Shown: piece after piece, positions 52,688 to 61,942 of the stretch
Layout: each line of letters opens with the position of its first letter
How positions within the stretch are numbered: position 1 is the first letter of the stretch
Assembly (NCBI GenBank): GCA_043228905.1
Contig: JBHGNT010000015.1
Location: 8,618,001 to 8,682,000 of the forward strand
Direction of reading: 5' to 3'
From: Azolla caroliniana
Taxonomy: Eukaryota; Polypodiophyta
Length of the DNA: 64,000 bases
Notes under the pieces: model-generated
Told to the model about the DNA's origin: nothing
Databases searched by the model: none
Seen by the model: the letters and a program-made list of their open reading frames with translations, nothing else
Program-made: the position numbers and the translations under genes

Positions 52688-53047
52688 TGTTGGGAGACAG
52701 GTCCCTCCGGATGGGAAGGGAGAAGAACAGTGCTGATGAGCAAACTCGGCCGAAACCGGATGAGGAGTACCCGGCTACGAAGAGCCGGATGATGCAGACC
52801 CGGTGAAGACCAGATGAGGAGTACCCGACTACGGAGAGCCGGATGATACAGACCCGGTGAAGACCAGATGAGGAGTATCCGGTTACAGAGAACCAGATGG
52901 TACAGACCCGGTGAGAACCGGATGAAGAGACATATTCGTAAATATGTTTTTGAGAGTCCATCGAGGCTATATTTGTAAATAGCCGAAAAGTCATATTAGT
53001 ATAAATATGACTTAGGGCAAACTTTTATATAGTTAGTTGTCATTCTT
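52688..53047 (+). mobile_element. C10 5' LTR (truncated)
   Basis: TGTTGGGAGACAGGTCCCTCCGG places it in the C0/C2/C7/C8 LTR family. It contains three units of a ~60-bp repeat (GGATGAGGAGTACCCGGCTA-type, 52758-52905), TATTTGTAAATAGCC and ATAAATATGACTTAGGGC. It ends abruptly near 53047, where gag of a different family starts. Confidence 0.8.
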
Positions 53048-53061
53048 GTTGGAAAAATCGA

Positions 53062-54332
53062 TGGATAGAGGCATGGCTAGCTCGCTTCCGACGGAGAAGC
53101 TCGATAGAAACAACTACGCATCTTGGTCCTACAAGATGCACCAGTACCTGCTCGGGCACGGTTACTAGAGCTATGTCACCGGAGCAAATGACACAGCACC
53201 CGAATTGACACAGAAAGATTTCCCAGTGTGGGAACAGTCGACGAGCAAAGTACTGTACTGCTTCACGTCTTGTGTGGGCGAATAGTTATTAAGCTACGTT
53301 CGGGATGCAAAAACGCCAAAGGGTGCATGGGAAAATCTGAAGAAGATCTTCACCGCGAGCACCACAGCCAGGAAGCTTCAGCTCCAATAGGAGTTGAGCA
53401 ATCTATGACAATGCGATTTGTCACTGGCTGACTATACCTCGAAGATCAAGGACATATGCGACTCCTTAGCTTCCATCGATGTGAACATAGAGGAAAGCGA
53501 GATGGTCCAGGTCTATCTCGGGGGTTTGGCGTCAAAGTTCGAAGCATTCCGAACTGCTATGTGTACCCGGGAGAATACGCCATCCTTTTTTGACTTACAG
53601 TCGATGCTCCTGGTAGAGGAGAACCATGCGGGTGCGTCAACGAGCACACACACCGACAACAAGATGTTGTACACGGAGGGAGATAGGCGTCGTGGACGTG
53701 GAGGATGAGGCGAGTCGGTGCGCAATGGAGGTGGCCGACGAGATCAAGGAAGGAGGCACCGAAATGATGCCGACAGCAATTCCAGACCCTCCGGAAATAG
53801 GGGGAGTCGAGGCGATGAGAACCGGCAAGGGAAACCTGCCACGGAATGCTGGTATTGTGGCAAGAAAGGCCACAGGGAGAGCGAGTGCTAGAAAAAACAC
53901 GCCGAGTCGGAGAAGACCCGTTCCGGATCTGGTTCCGGACACACCGACAAAGGAAACCGGCAGCGATCGCACTACGCAGAAGGATCCGAAAAAGCCGGAA
54001 AAGGGTCTGTCTTCGTGACGAGACACGAAGCAAACTCAATGCAGCAGACCACCCCGAAATCGGACAAGGTGTGCTACGTCGACTCCGGTGCGTCAAATCA
54101 CATGACGTGCCATAAGGAGTGGTTCTCGTACCTAGAAAAATCGATGCAACTAGGAGAAGTCGCAACCGGAGATGACACTCCGCATCCGATCGCGAATGTC
54201 AAAGAAGTTCCCCTGAGCCATGTCGGTCAAAAAGGGAAACTCATGAACGTGCTACACGTTCTGACAATCACCAAAAACTTGGTGTCGGTCGAACAGATCG
54301 TCGACCAAGGGATGGAGGTCTAGTTTACACAC
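53062..54332 (+). pseudogene. C10 gag and protease
   Basis: ATG at 53062 or 53074: MASSLPTEKLDRNNYASWSY, KMHQYLLGHGY, stops at about 53166, 53283, 53388 and 53406, SLADYTSKIKDICDSLASID, MVQVYLGGLASKFEAFRTAM, FFDLQSMLLVEENHAG, CWYCGKKGHRESEC (CCHC knuckle, ~53850). Protease: VCYVDSGASNHMTCHKEW (DSGA catalytic motif, ~54080), then KGKLMNVLHVLTITKNLVSV. C11 cuts it at 54333. Gag is of C1 type. Confidence 0.88.
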
Positions 54333-54742
54333 TGTTGAGAATCAAGCTCAACTTGGTCTAGTGTGTGAACTCACCTTGAGAGTGAATAGACACTCCAACG
54401 GTCAAGAGTCACCATTAAGTCACCTCTTTGTATTCTAGCATTTAGTATGAGTCATAGAATCATATTCTATGACACATAACTTATGAGCTTTCACATTCCC
54501 CATGCTCCGTGAACCTTGTAGTTAATGAAGAGAGAGGGTGACTATATAAAGCACCCTCCTCCCACCTTGTATTTAGTTGAGTCTTTCTCCTTTGTTAATA
54601 TATTTTTACCTTGCGTATTCTTTGTGTATTATTCCTTATCTCTCTCACTCACTCTCTCTCTCTCTCTCATACACACACACACAGTTCACACCTATTCCGC
54701 TGCACAAGAATCACCATTGATTCTTTACATGGTATCAGGGCG
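54333..54742 (+). mobile_element. C11 5' LTR and primer binding site
   Basis: LTR 54333-54729, TGTTGAGAATCAAGCTC to TTCTTTACA, with ACTATATAAAG (TATA-like, ~54540) and CT/CA microsatellites. TGGTATCAGGGCG at 54730-54742 is the tRNA-Met primer site with one change. Confidence 0.9.
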
Positions 54743-54888
54743 ATTTGGTAGTTCGATCTAGCCCATTCGCCTCATCGTGATCGTGTGTTGTGCTCCACGC
54801 CGACGACCAAGAACCAGCTCATCGCTATCGTAGCCTCGCTACATAGCTTGCGTTCGAAGAGAGAAGAAGAAGAAAAAGAATCGACATA

Positions 54889-55813
54889 ATGAATACTCAA
54901 ATGGGAAGCGCTCTCCCTACCGAGAAGTTGGATCGAAACAACTTCGCATCTTGGGAATACAAGATGCACCAATACCTTGTCGGACAAGGCTATTGGAGCT
55001 ACATCAAAGGAGTGCATGAAGACCAACCCGCCGAAGCGGCTCCCGGATACGTGACATGGGAGCAAGCCGCAAGCCGCGTGATGTATTGCTTGGGGACATG
55101 TGTTCAAGATCACATGCTCGGCTACATTCGCGAAGCCAAGACGCCGAAGGAGGCATGGGAAATTCTACGAAAGATTTTCGCGGCGAACACAACCGCAAGA
55201 AGGCTTCAAATCTGCCAAGAGTTAAACAACATTCAACAAAGGGACATGTCCATCACGACACACACATCGAAGATCAAGGTGCTTTGCGATTCGCTCGGCT
55301 CAATAAGCATAAATATCGATGATGATAAGATGGTTCAAATATGCCTCGGCGGCCTCGCACCACGGTTCAGCGCGATGCGAACCGCCATTCTAGCACGGGA
55401 GAAATCTCCCTCCTTCTTTGAGCTCCAATCAATGCTATTGGTCGAAGAAAACACGTGTGTACAAGGAGCAATGAGTTAGAAGGCCACATGCTCTACACGC
55501 ACTCGAACGGAGGAAGAGGACGCGGACAAGCGAGAGGCCGATTCAGCCAAGGACAAGGCGGCCGAGGTCCGACCTACGACAACAACTCCCAATTTCAGCC
55601 GCCAAACGGAAGCCAACGAGGAACCTTTGCAAGAAGGGGGAGCTTCCACTTCGTCCCAAGCCGTCAAAATGCAACCAAATGTGGATATTGCAGAAAACTC
55701 GAGCACCACGAAGAAGAGTGCCGAAAGAAGATGCATGAATCAGCTTCCACAAGCCGACAACTCACGAATTACGCGCACAATTCCGACTACGAAGAGTATA
55801 GCGGAATGTAAGG
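54889..55813 (+). pseudogene. C11 gag
   Basis: ATG at 54889: MNTQMGSALPTEKLDRNNF, KMHQYLVGQGYWSYIKGVHE, CLGTCVQDHMLGYIREAKTP, ITTHTSKIKVLCDSLGSISI, MVQICLGGLAPRFSAMRTAI and FFELQSMLLVEEN. A frameshift near 55465 moves it to the frame with a Gly/Arg-rich stretch and CGYCRKLEHHEEEC (CCHC knuckle, ~55680). It ends in 39-bp repeats (HNSDYEEYSGM) where G2 landed. Only one frameshift breaks gag. Confidence 0.9.
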
Positions 55814-57261
55814 TGTCGCGAAAATACGACGAGGATACGTGAACATTGAGGCAAGACCCCGGGGCCTTTGTCTAGAGGATATCAAATTCGTGTATTTATA
55901 TACTAAGAATTAACCGAAATGAGAAAGATTAACAAATTTTCATTAATAAAAGGGAAAGAAAGATTACAATCAATCCCAAGATTGGGATTACAAAAGTTTT
56001 ATCTTATGGAGATGATTAGAATAATAGATTAGAAGAAATAAGAGATTATGATTCTTGAGTGATATGGCTTTGACAAGGAATTTTGGATTTTGAGAGATTG
56101 CTTCCGTATGGAGATTATGGTTTACTTGAGAGCTAGCTTCCGTAGGGAAGATTAGGGTTCTTCGCTTCCATAAGATAAGAGAGCTCTCCCCAACAAAAGA
56201 AAAAAAAAATAGATAATATGGAGAGTGCTCGTGTAGAAAAAAAATGGAATAAATATGGAGTTCTCTCTTGATCATAGCCTTTTCACTTTTTGTTGCATGG
56301 CCTCTACTTTTAGTTGCCTAGCTTTTTCTTTTGGTTGCATGTGACTGTCCACATGACCTTTACTTTTTCCATGCACTCCCTTCTTTAGTTGCTTGCGTCC
56401 ACATGGCCTTTACTTTAGTTCTCTTCACTTTACTTTAGTTTGTTGCATGATCCAATCTTTCGTCCGTCCGCGTCCAACATCGTCCGGTAGCCGGTTCCAT
56501 TTTACTTGTCGGTCGGTTCTGGTTCCTATTTTGCTTGCCGGCCGGTTCCAGTTTGCTTGCCGGTTCCGGTTCCGGTTTTGCTTGCCGGACGGTTTCCGGT
56601 TTTGCTTGCCGGCCGGTTTCCGGTTTGCATACCCATTCCGGTTCCGGTTTGCTTGCCGACCGATTCCGGTTTTGCTTACCAGCCGGTTTTGCTTACCGGC
56701 CGATTTTGCTTACCGGCCAGTTTCTGGTTTCTGGTTTCCGGTTTTGCTTACCAGCCGGTTTGCATACCCATTCCGGTTTCGATTTTGCATACCGGCTGGT
56801 TTCTAGATTGCACACCGGCCAGTTTCCGGATTGCATACCGACCCGTTTCCGGATTTGCTTACCGGCCCGTTTCCGGATTTGCTTACCGACCCGTTTCCGG
56901 TAAACCAAACCCGTTTTCCGGATTTGCTTACTGGCCGGTTTCCGGTTTTAGGGAATTTGGCCACCATCATCCATCAAGACAAAGTGGCCAAAGTGCTCTT
57001 AGCACAAATGAAAAATGAGGGAGCTCAAGGTGTTTATATAGCCAGGGCCTTAACTTTCCTATCTATGTGGGATAGTTCTAATTTCTCTATCTAATCAAAC
57101 TTCATTTTCCCATAACTTGATATGTATTTCTCCATTTTGTATATAGTAAAATACATTTTGAAGCTCTTGAGTATATCCATCTTTCTATAGTAAGCTACTA
57201 ATCTAATCTATAATAATTATTTCATTATTTTTTTACATAGTGTGTGAAGATTCACACGACA
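55814..57261 (-). mobile_element. G2 3' LTR
   Basis: 1448 bp; minus strand TGTCGTGTGAATC to TTTCGCGACA. The start forms a GTGTGAA-TC-TTCACAC inverted repeat. It contains a long array of CCGGTTT/TTGCTTACCGG words (56500-56960). Confidence 0.92.
56500..56960. repeat. CCGGTTT-rich variable array in G2 3' LTR
   Basis: Tens of imperfect copies of GGTTTTGCTTACCGGCC-type words. The matching array in the 5' LTR (62620-62965) is about 90 bp shorter, which accounts for most of the length difference between the LTRs. Confidence 0.85.
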
Positions 57262-57299
57262 TTCGCCCCCACCAAACCTGCACATCCACCGGTATGTGC
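57262..57299 (-). other. G2 polypurine tract and stem-loop
   Basis: On the minus strand GCACAT (57299-57294) and ATGTGC (57285-57280) flank ACCGGTGG; AGGTTTGGTGGGGGCGAA follows up to the LTR. Confidence 0.77.
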
Positions 57300-57330
57300 C
57301 AATTTTGGTGAGGATTCATTTTTTTGTTTA

Positions 57331-59643
57331 CTATACTTTTTCATCGATGCTTAAGACTGAATCGTCAAAAGCTCCGAATCCAATTTCTATTCTATCTCTT
57401 CTCTTGAAGATCTTGATTCTTTTACCGGCAATTGGCAAGGCAAGTGGTGTACCATCCAGTTCTACGAAATGATATGTTGCATTATCTTCTACTTTCTTCA
57501 CCACATATGGACCAAACCATCGTTGTGAGAATTTTCGAGCCGTACTATGTTGGTTATCTAGGCTACTGTCATAGACTAGCACCCAATCTCCTTCAACGAT
57601 TTTCCTCGGCCGAAGTCGATGTCGTTTATCGAAGTCTTTCTTGTTCTTTAGCCTTGCATTCTTTAGCCGCGCTTTAGCCACCTCTACATCTTCCAAATTC
57701 CGCTCTAATTGTCGAATCCTCAATGCTAGAAGATCTTCTCTACTTATCTCATCTTGCCATGGCAATGCAAACCATGAAATAATACTTTGTTCTACCAGCA
57801 TTATTGGCTTTTGTCCGAATATGAGCTCTGCCGGCATGTATCCCGTCACCGTGCTATGAGTAGTCCTGTCAACCCATAATGCAAATGGCAATAGACGTGG
57901 CCATTCTCCTATTTTCCCATGGCAAGCTTTCACTAGAGCCTTCACAATCGGTCCATGTCCACGCTCCACCTTCCCATTTGCTTCCGGATTATACGCCATG
58001 GTAAGAGATAATTTGATTCCCATCCTTGAGAAGATTTCTCTAGCTTCATTGGCATCCAACTCGCCTCTATCAGCCACTATCTTGCCAATGCATCCATATC
58101 TGCAAATAACATCTTCAAGAAGGAATCGACATACCGATGATGTCTCCTTAGTTCTTAATGCTCGCCCTTCAACTTGATTGGTAAGATCCTCTCTCGCAAG
58201 CACAAGATACTTCATCTGCCATCGTCCCATTGGCATCATCACTATGTCCACCATCCACTTGTAATGCATAGCCAACGGGTAAGTCGGATGAAGTCCATCT
58301 CGATGGCGAATATTCGAAAACATTTGACATTCCTTACATGTTTCCACATAAGCTACTACATCTTTGTAGATGCCCGGCCACCAATATTTCTCCTTAAGCT
58401 TCGCAAACGTAGCCCATATTCCTCGATGGCCTGCAAAAACACTATCATGAAATTCAGACATTAGTTTTTGTTGGTCTTCTAGCTTGCAGACAACTCTCAT
58501 CGGAGTCCCATTCTTCTTTTTTGCATGCTTCCAAAGAGCTCCATCCTTAAGGAAATACTTGTATGCTTTCTTCCGAATTCGATGGAAGTCTTCCGTCGAC
58601 CATGATTCATCTTTTTGGAGAGAAGTTAAGTATTTCCCGATCTCCACGAATTCGACTTCGTAGTCCTCTTCTATGAAAGTAATCAACACCCGAGCATAGG
58701 AACTTGCAAAGAAATCCAAGCCAACATCATCTTCATCAGAATGTCGATCTTCTTCTCCGTCATATCTCGCTCGTGATAGCATGTCTGCAACGACATTACG
58801 CTTCCCAGCTATATGACGGATCTCCGGGTTGAGTGATTTGATATATGCAATCCAACGCAACATGGCAATATCCGGTGTATTACAACTAGATATCATACCC
58901 AAATTTGGTAGGCAATCTATCTCAATTATGACTTCTGCTCCAATAAGGTAATCACGATCAGATTTAATTGTCGAGACGATCCCCCATAGCTCCCTCTTCA
59001 CTTGGGCATACCTTCTTTGCCTGTCACTTAACACTTTCGCACCAAACCGAATTGCATATCGGTTGCAATCTTCATCTTCTTGGTTGATAACCCATCCAAT
59101 TCTGATTGGACTAGTATCCACAGTCACGAAAATGGGCTTGCCGTATGAATAGTCCTCCCTTCCAACTCGTAGCTTTCCCTTCGTCTCTTCAGTGAAGATG
59201 TGACCAATTGTATTTGGGTTCCTTAAGCTTGGATCTTTTGCAACTTCCTTCATCTTTTGCCAGCTATCTTCCGGTAGCGGAACTGCAACTGGCTTGATCT
59301 TCCTATCCACGGTTTTATATTTTGTGTTGACTTCGACTTCCTCTATCAAGATGCCTCGATGATATTCATCGATGATAGTATACATGTTGACGGAGTTAAC
59401 CGAAATCACATGTTGATGGTGAGGATAGCTCAAATCCACGACTTCCTCGATTTCGCCGATGGTGTCATTAAATGAGGCTTCCTCCAGAATATATGACACG
59501 AATTCTTCTTCTTCGATTATGCTTTCTTCTTTCAGCACCTCCTCGAAGTCTTGTATCTGACACTTTTCCTTCTTGTTGAGTAGTCTAAGTTTGCATGCGC
59601 CGCCAGGTGTGACGCATGTTGCTTCTCCTTGCAATCCACGCAC
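57331..59643 (-). CDS. G2 pol: linker, RNase H and integrase, without RT
   Basis: A 770-codon open frame. Residues 1-163: clade-specific linker (GEATCVTPGGACKLRLLNKK, VISVNSVNMYTIIDEYHRG, VPLPEDSWQKMKEVAKDPSL). At ~164 (about 59150) the linker joins GKPIFVTVDTSP of RNase H; the ~600 residues holding RT in G3 are absent, in frame. RNase H acidic residues are visible at D176, E218, D243 and D287. Integrase has H399, H406, C436, C439 and a complete catalytic triad, D466, D525 and E560, then WFGPYVVKKVEDNATYHF (GPY/F, ~710-730). It could make an integrase but cannot copy RNA. The real start is probably by frameshift from protease rather than at codon 1. Confidence 0.9.
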   Translation of the reverse strand: MRGLQGEATCVTPGGACKLRLLNKKEKCQIQDFEEVLKEESIIEEEEFVSYILEEASFNDTIGEIEEVVDLSYPHHQHVISVNSVNMYTIIDEYHRGILIEEVEVNTKYKTVDRKIKPVAVPLPEDSWQKMKEVAKDPSLRNPNTIGHIFTEETKGKLRVGREDYSYGKPIFVTVDTSPIRIGWVINQEDEDCNRYAIRFGAKVLSDRQRRYAQVKRELWGIVSTIKSDRDYLIGAEVIIEIDCLPNLGMISSCNTPDIAMLRWIAYIKSLNPEIRHIAGKRNVVADMLSRARYDGEEDRHSDEDDVGLDFFASSYARVLITFIEEDYEVEFVEIGKYLTSLQKDESWSTEDFHRIRKKAYKYFLKDGALWKHAKKKNGTPMRVVCKLEDQQKLMSEFHDSVFAGHRGIWATFAKLKEKYWWPGIYKDVVAYVETCKECQMFSNIRHRDGLHPTYPLAMHYKWMVDIVMMPMGRWQMKYLVLAREDLTNQVEGRALRTKETSSVCRFLLEDVICRYGCIGKIVADRGELDANEAREIFSRMGIKLSLTMAYNPEANGKVERGHGPIVKALVKACHGKIGEWPRLLPFALWVDRTTHSTVTGYMPAELIFGQKPIMLVEQSIISWFALPWQDEISREDLLALRIRQLERNLEDVEVAKARLKNARLKNKKDFDKRHRLRPRKIVEGDWVLVYDSSLDNQHSTARKFSQRWFGPYVVKKVEDNATYHFVELDGTPLALPIAGKRIKIFKRRDRIEIGFGAFDDSVLSIDEKV

Positions 59644-59708
59644 TTTGCTTCCTTGTGGGGACTTATGATTGCTCGGACTATTTGTGCCCCATGCTTCAAT
59701 AGTCCGCT

Positions 59709-60815
59709 TTAAAAATCCGAGGATTCGCCTCCAAGGCTATCTCGGTTCCTTTCATGATTAGCTCGCACCGTCAGGAATTGAACGGATCTTTTACTATCAA
59801 GACTCTTGACGCGCGCGAAGGCCGCTCCATTATCGAACACCTTGGTCTCCATCCGGGACGATGTTATATATGGTTGTCCTAGGATGACGGGATGTGAAGC
59901 CGAGTCTTGCACGAAGAAGTGTTGATCAATCTCTACATCCCCGATCGTGACTTTAACGTTGGGGCAAGCTCCGTACAAGTCCTCCGTAGCCTTCGTCGCC
60001 GCTCGAATCTTCCATCCGTGGTTTGTATTAATCGGCCATCTTCCTTTCTTGTAGAACTTGGTCGACATGAGGTTGATCTCTGAGCCATGGTCAATCAAAG
60101 CGACCACGGTCTCTTTCTTCTCCCCGATCTTCACCGGTGTCTCCGTTGTCGCTCTTGCCCAATGAGGCCGCGAGTAATGGCTATCCGCCACCACTTCTTC
60201 TTCTTCCTCCTCTTCCGATCTTGCCATGGTTATGGCACTTGTTTTCACCTCCTCTTCATCAGATTGTTGCCGCTTCCTCTTAATAAGGTCCACGATAGTA
60301 TCATGGAACTCCTTCTTCGCGATCCCAAGTAGCTCTCTCAAGGTAAGGTCGACATGACTATCTAAAACCTTCTCCTCAAGGACCTTCCGCAAGTTAGTTG
60401 TTTGTTCTATGTCCGACCTTAGCTTGTAAGTCGATGCCGCTCGTTCTTTTCCTTTCTTCGTTGATTCTTCGACTTCCATCCGAGCAGGTTGGCTCGATCC
60501 ACCGGGCTTCATGTTTGTTTCACCAATCTCTTTTCTTGGGATAGGTTGGGGTGGCCCTTCTTTCCCTCCGCTCCTCGTGTTAGGTCGCTTTGATGTGCCA
60601 TCTTCTTCACTGGTTCTCTTCCTCTTCTCTTCGACAAGGGCTTCATAGGTGTCACACACAACCTCTGCAAAGCTTGTGTTTTCGTAGATTGGATCTGACC
60701 ATCCGGTTGCTCGTCGCACGTTTCGGTCAGCAAGTTTTAGATCCTCCAAATTGATTTTGCCTTTTTCTTCGCACTCGAAGACCATTGGCCAAAACCTAGC
60801 TCCTGGCTTGATCAT
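59709..60815 (-). CDS. G2 protease region
   Basis: 368 codons, continuing the gag frame after a single stop (TGA at 60835-60837). It includes MARSEEEEEEEVVADSHYS, PHWARATTETPVKIGEKKE and the protease motif VALIDHGSEINLMSTKFYKKG (residues 238-258) with DHGS in place of the usual D-T/S-G. Then ELYGACPNVKVTIGD-like, HPVILGQPYITSSRMETKVF and VQFLTVRANHERNRDS. It ends at GATTTTTAA, where pol is in the -1 frame. Confidence 0.85.
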   Translation of the reverse strand: MIKPGARFWPMVFECEEKGKINLEDLKLADRNVRRATGWSDPIYENTSFAEVVCDTYEALVEEKRKRTSEEDGTSKRPNTRSGGKEGPPQPIPRKEIGETNMKPGGSSQPARMEVEESTKKGKERAASTYKLRSDIEQTTNLRKVLEEKVLDSHVDLTLRELLGIAKKEFHDTIVDLIKRKRQQSDEEEVKTSAITMARSEEEEEEEVVADSHYSRPHWARATTETPVKIGEKKETVVALIDHGSEINLMSTKFYKKGRWPINTNHGWKIRAATKATEDLYGACPNVKVTIGDVEIDQHFFVQDSASHPVILGQPYITSSRMETKVFDNGAAFARVKSLDSKRSVQFLTVRANHERNRDSLGGESSDF

Positions 60816-60836
60816 TTTAAGATTCTCTTTTCCAAC

Positions 60837-61889
60837 TCATATCCCAGCCGAAGCGGCATAGTGCATAGCCTCCACATGCCTTGCATCTTCTTCTTCTACA
60901 ATCTTTTTCCGCCCACCTCTTCCGAAGTTCACTCGTAGCGGCTTCCGGGTCTCACTTGAGTGAATCATGTTGCCGTCCAAATAGACGACATTCTTGCGGA
61001 TCGCATCTTGCAAGTCAGCACATTCCCTTCGTGAGTGTTCAAAGCTATCGCACCACACACATCTATACGCTTCTTTTCCCTTGGGCCCGCGTTGACCTAA
61101 GTTGGCTAGCGATACCGCTTCAAACTTCTTGGAGAGCTCTTCGATTATAGACTCCTCCATTGCTTTCTTGTCGAAATTGTTGATCGGCTTACTAGGCTCA
61201 ATCGTCGTAGGTGCCTTCTTCCACAATTGTGGATTCTCGACCTCAGCTTCCTCTTGCCATTGTCGCCGCTTATCAAAACGGCTGCAAGCCTTCTTCACCG
61301 CCGCCCAATCCGCTACCAAACCATTTGGTTGTGTTTCGTCCTCCAAGAAACTACCCAATTCTCGCCGATCTTTCGCATCCATTGCCTTTAGGAATAGTAA
61401 GACTTTATCTCCGTCGAGAACTCGTTGCTCGACACTCGGAAGTCGGTTGTACTTCTGGTCGAATTTGGCATAAATTCCCGATACACACAGATTCTTCCCT
61501 TTCTTCTCGATCCAATTCATTAACGTATGCCGAGTCATCCGCGATGCGTCTTCAAGCATGTATTCAGTGAGAAGAGCCCTTTCGAACTCCGCCCAAGTTG
61601 CATGCTCGTTTTGGATCTCCATCACGCGCTCACGGATCCCGGGTTCTACCACACGCTTAAAGCTTGAAATTTGTTTTGGATCATGGACATCTCTTTGTTG
61701 CATCTCATTCCGGTAGGTAGCAAGGAAATTTGTGATGTTCTTCCCACCAAATCTTCCAACTGTCTCCACAGTTCGGTCAATAGCTTTGTCGACTAAAGCC
61801 TCCCGATCTCTCTCTTTCAGCATGAATTCGACGACGGACACCATGCCTTTCGTCAATTCTTCTCCTTGAGTTCCACTTGTCGAAGTCAT
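60837..61889 (-). CDS. G2 gag
   Basis: 350 codons from MTSTSGTQGEELTKGMVSVV. Capsid-like helices: GRFGGKNITNFLATYRNEMQ, SFKRVVEPGIRERVMEIQNE and GIYAKFDQKYNRLPSVEQRV. The zinc knuckle CVWCDSFEHSRREC lies at 277-290, then NVVYLDGNMIHSSETRKPL, RVNFGRGGRKK. The stop replaces an Arg codon of G1 by one C-to-T change at a CpG, typical of methylated-DNA decay; read-through would give gag-protease. Confidence 0.9.
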   Translation of the reverse strand: MTSTSGTQGEELTKGMVSVVEFMLKERDREALVDKAIDRTVETVGRFGGKNITNFLATYRNEMQQRDVHDPKQISSFKRVVEPGIRERVMEIQNEHATWAEFERALLTEYMLEDASRMTRHTLMNWIEKKGKNLCVSGIYAKFDQKYNRLPSVEQRVLDGDKVLLFLKAMDAKDRRELGSFLEDETQPNGLVADWAAVKKACSRFDKRRQWQEEAEVENPQLWKKAPTTIEPSKPINNFDKKAMEESIIEELSKKFEAVSLANLGQRGPKGKEAYRCVWCDSFEHSRRECADLQDAIRKNVVYLDGNMIHSSETRKPLRVNFGRGGRKKIVEEEDARHVEAMHYAASAGI

Positions 61890-61916
61890 CTTCGTACTTG
61901 ATATCCTCCTACTGCC

Positions 61917-61942
61917 TCGTTCACGTCGGGTTCACGAAAGAT
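61917..61942 (-). other. G2 primer binding site
   Basis: Minus strand after the LTR: a few bases, then CGTGAACCCGACGTGAACG. It matches the tRNA-Trp-like site of G1 except near its 5' end (TTCGTGAACC for TTGGTGAACC). Confidence 0.6.

Noticed and set aside
56393-57094. Cys/Phe/Arg-rich repeat ORFs (FRFCLPAGFRF-type), also at 62522-63129
   Set aside because: They come from the CCGGTTT-rich array in the G2 LTR and are open in several frames on both strands.
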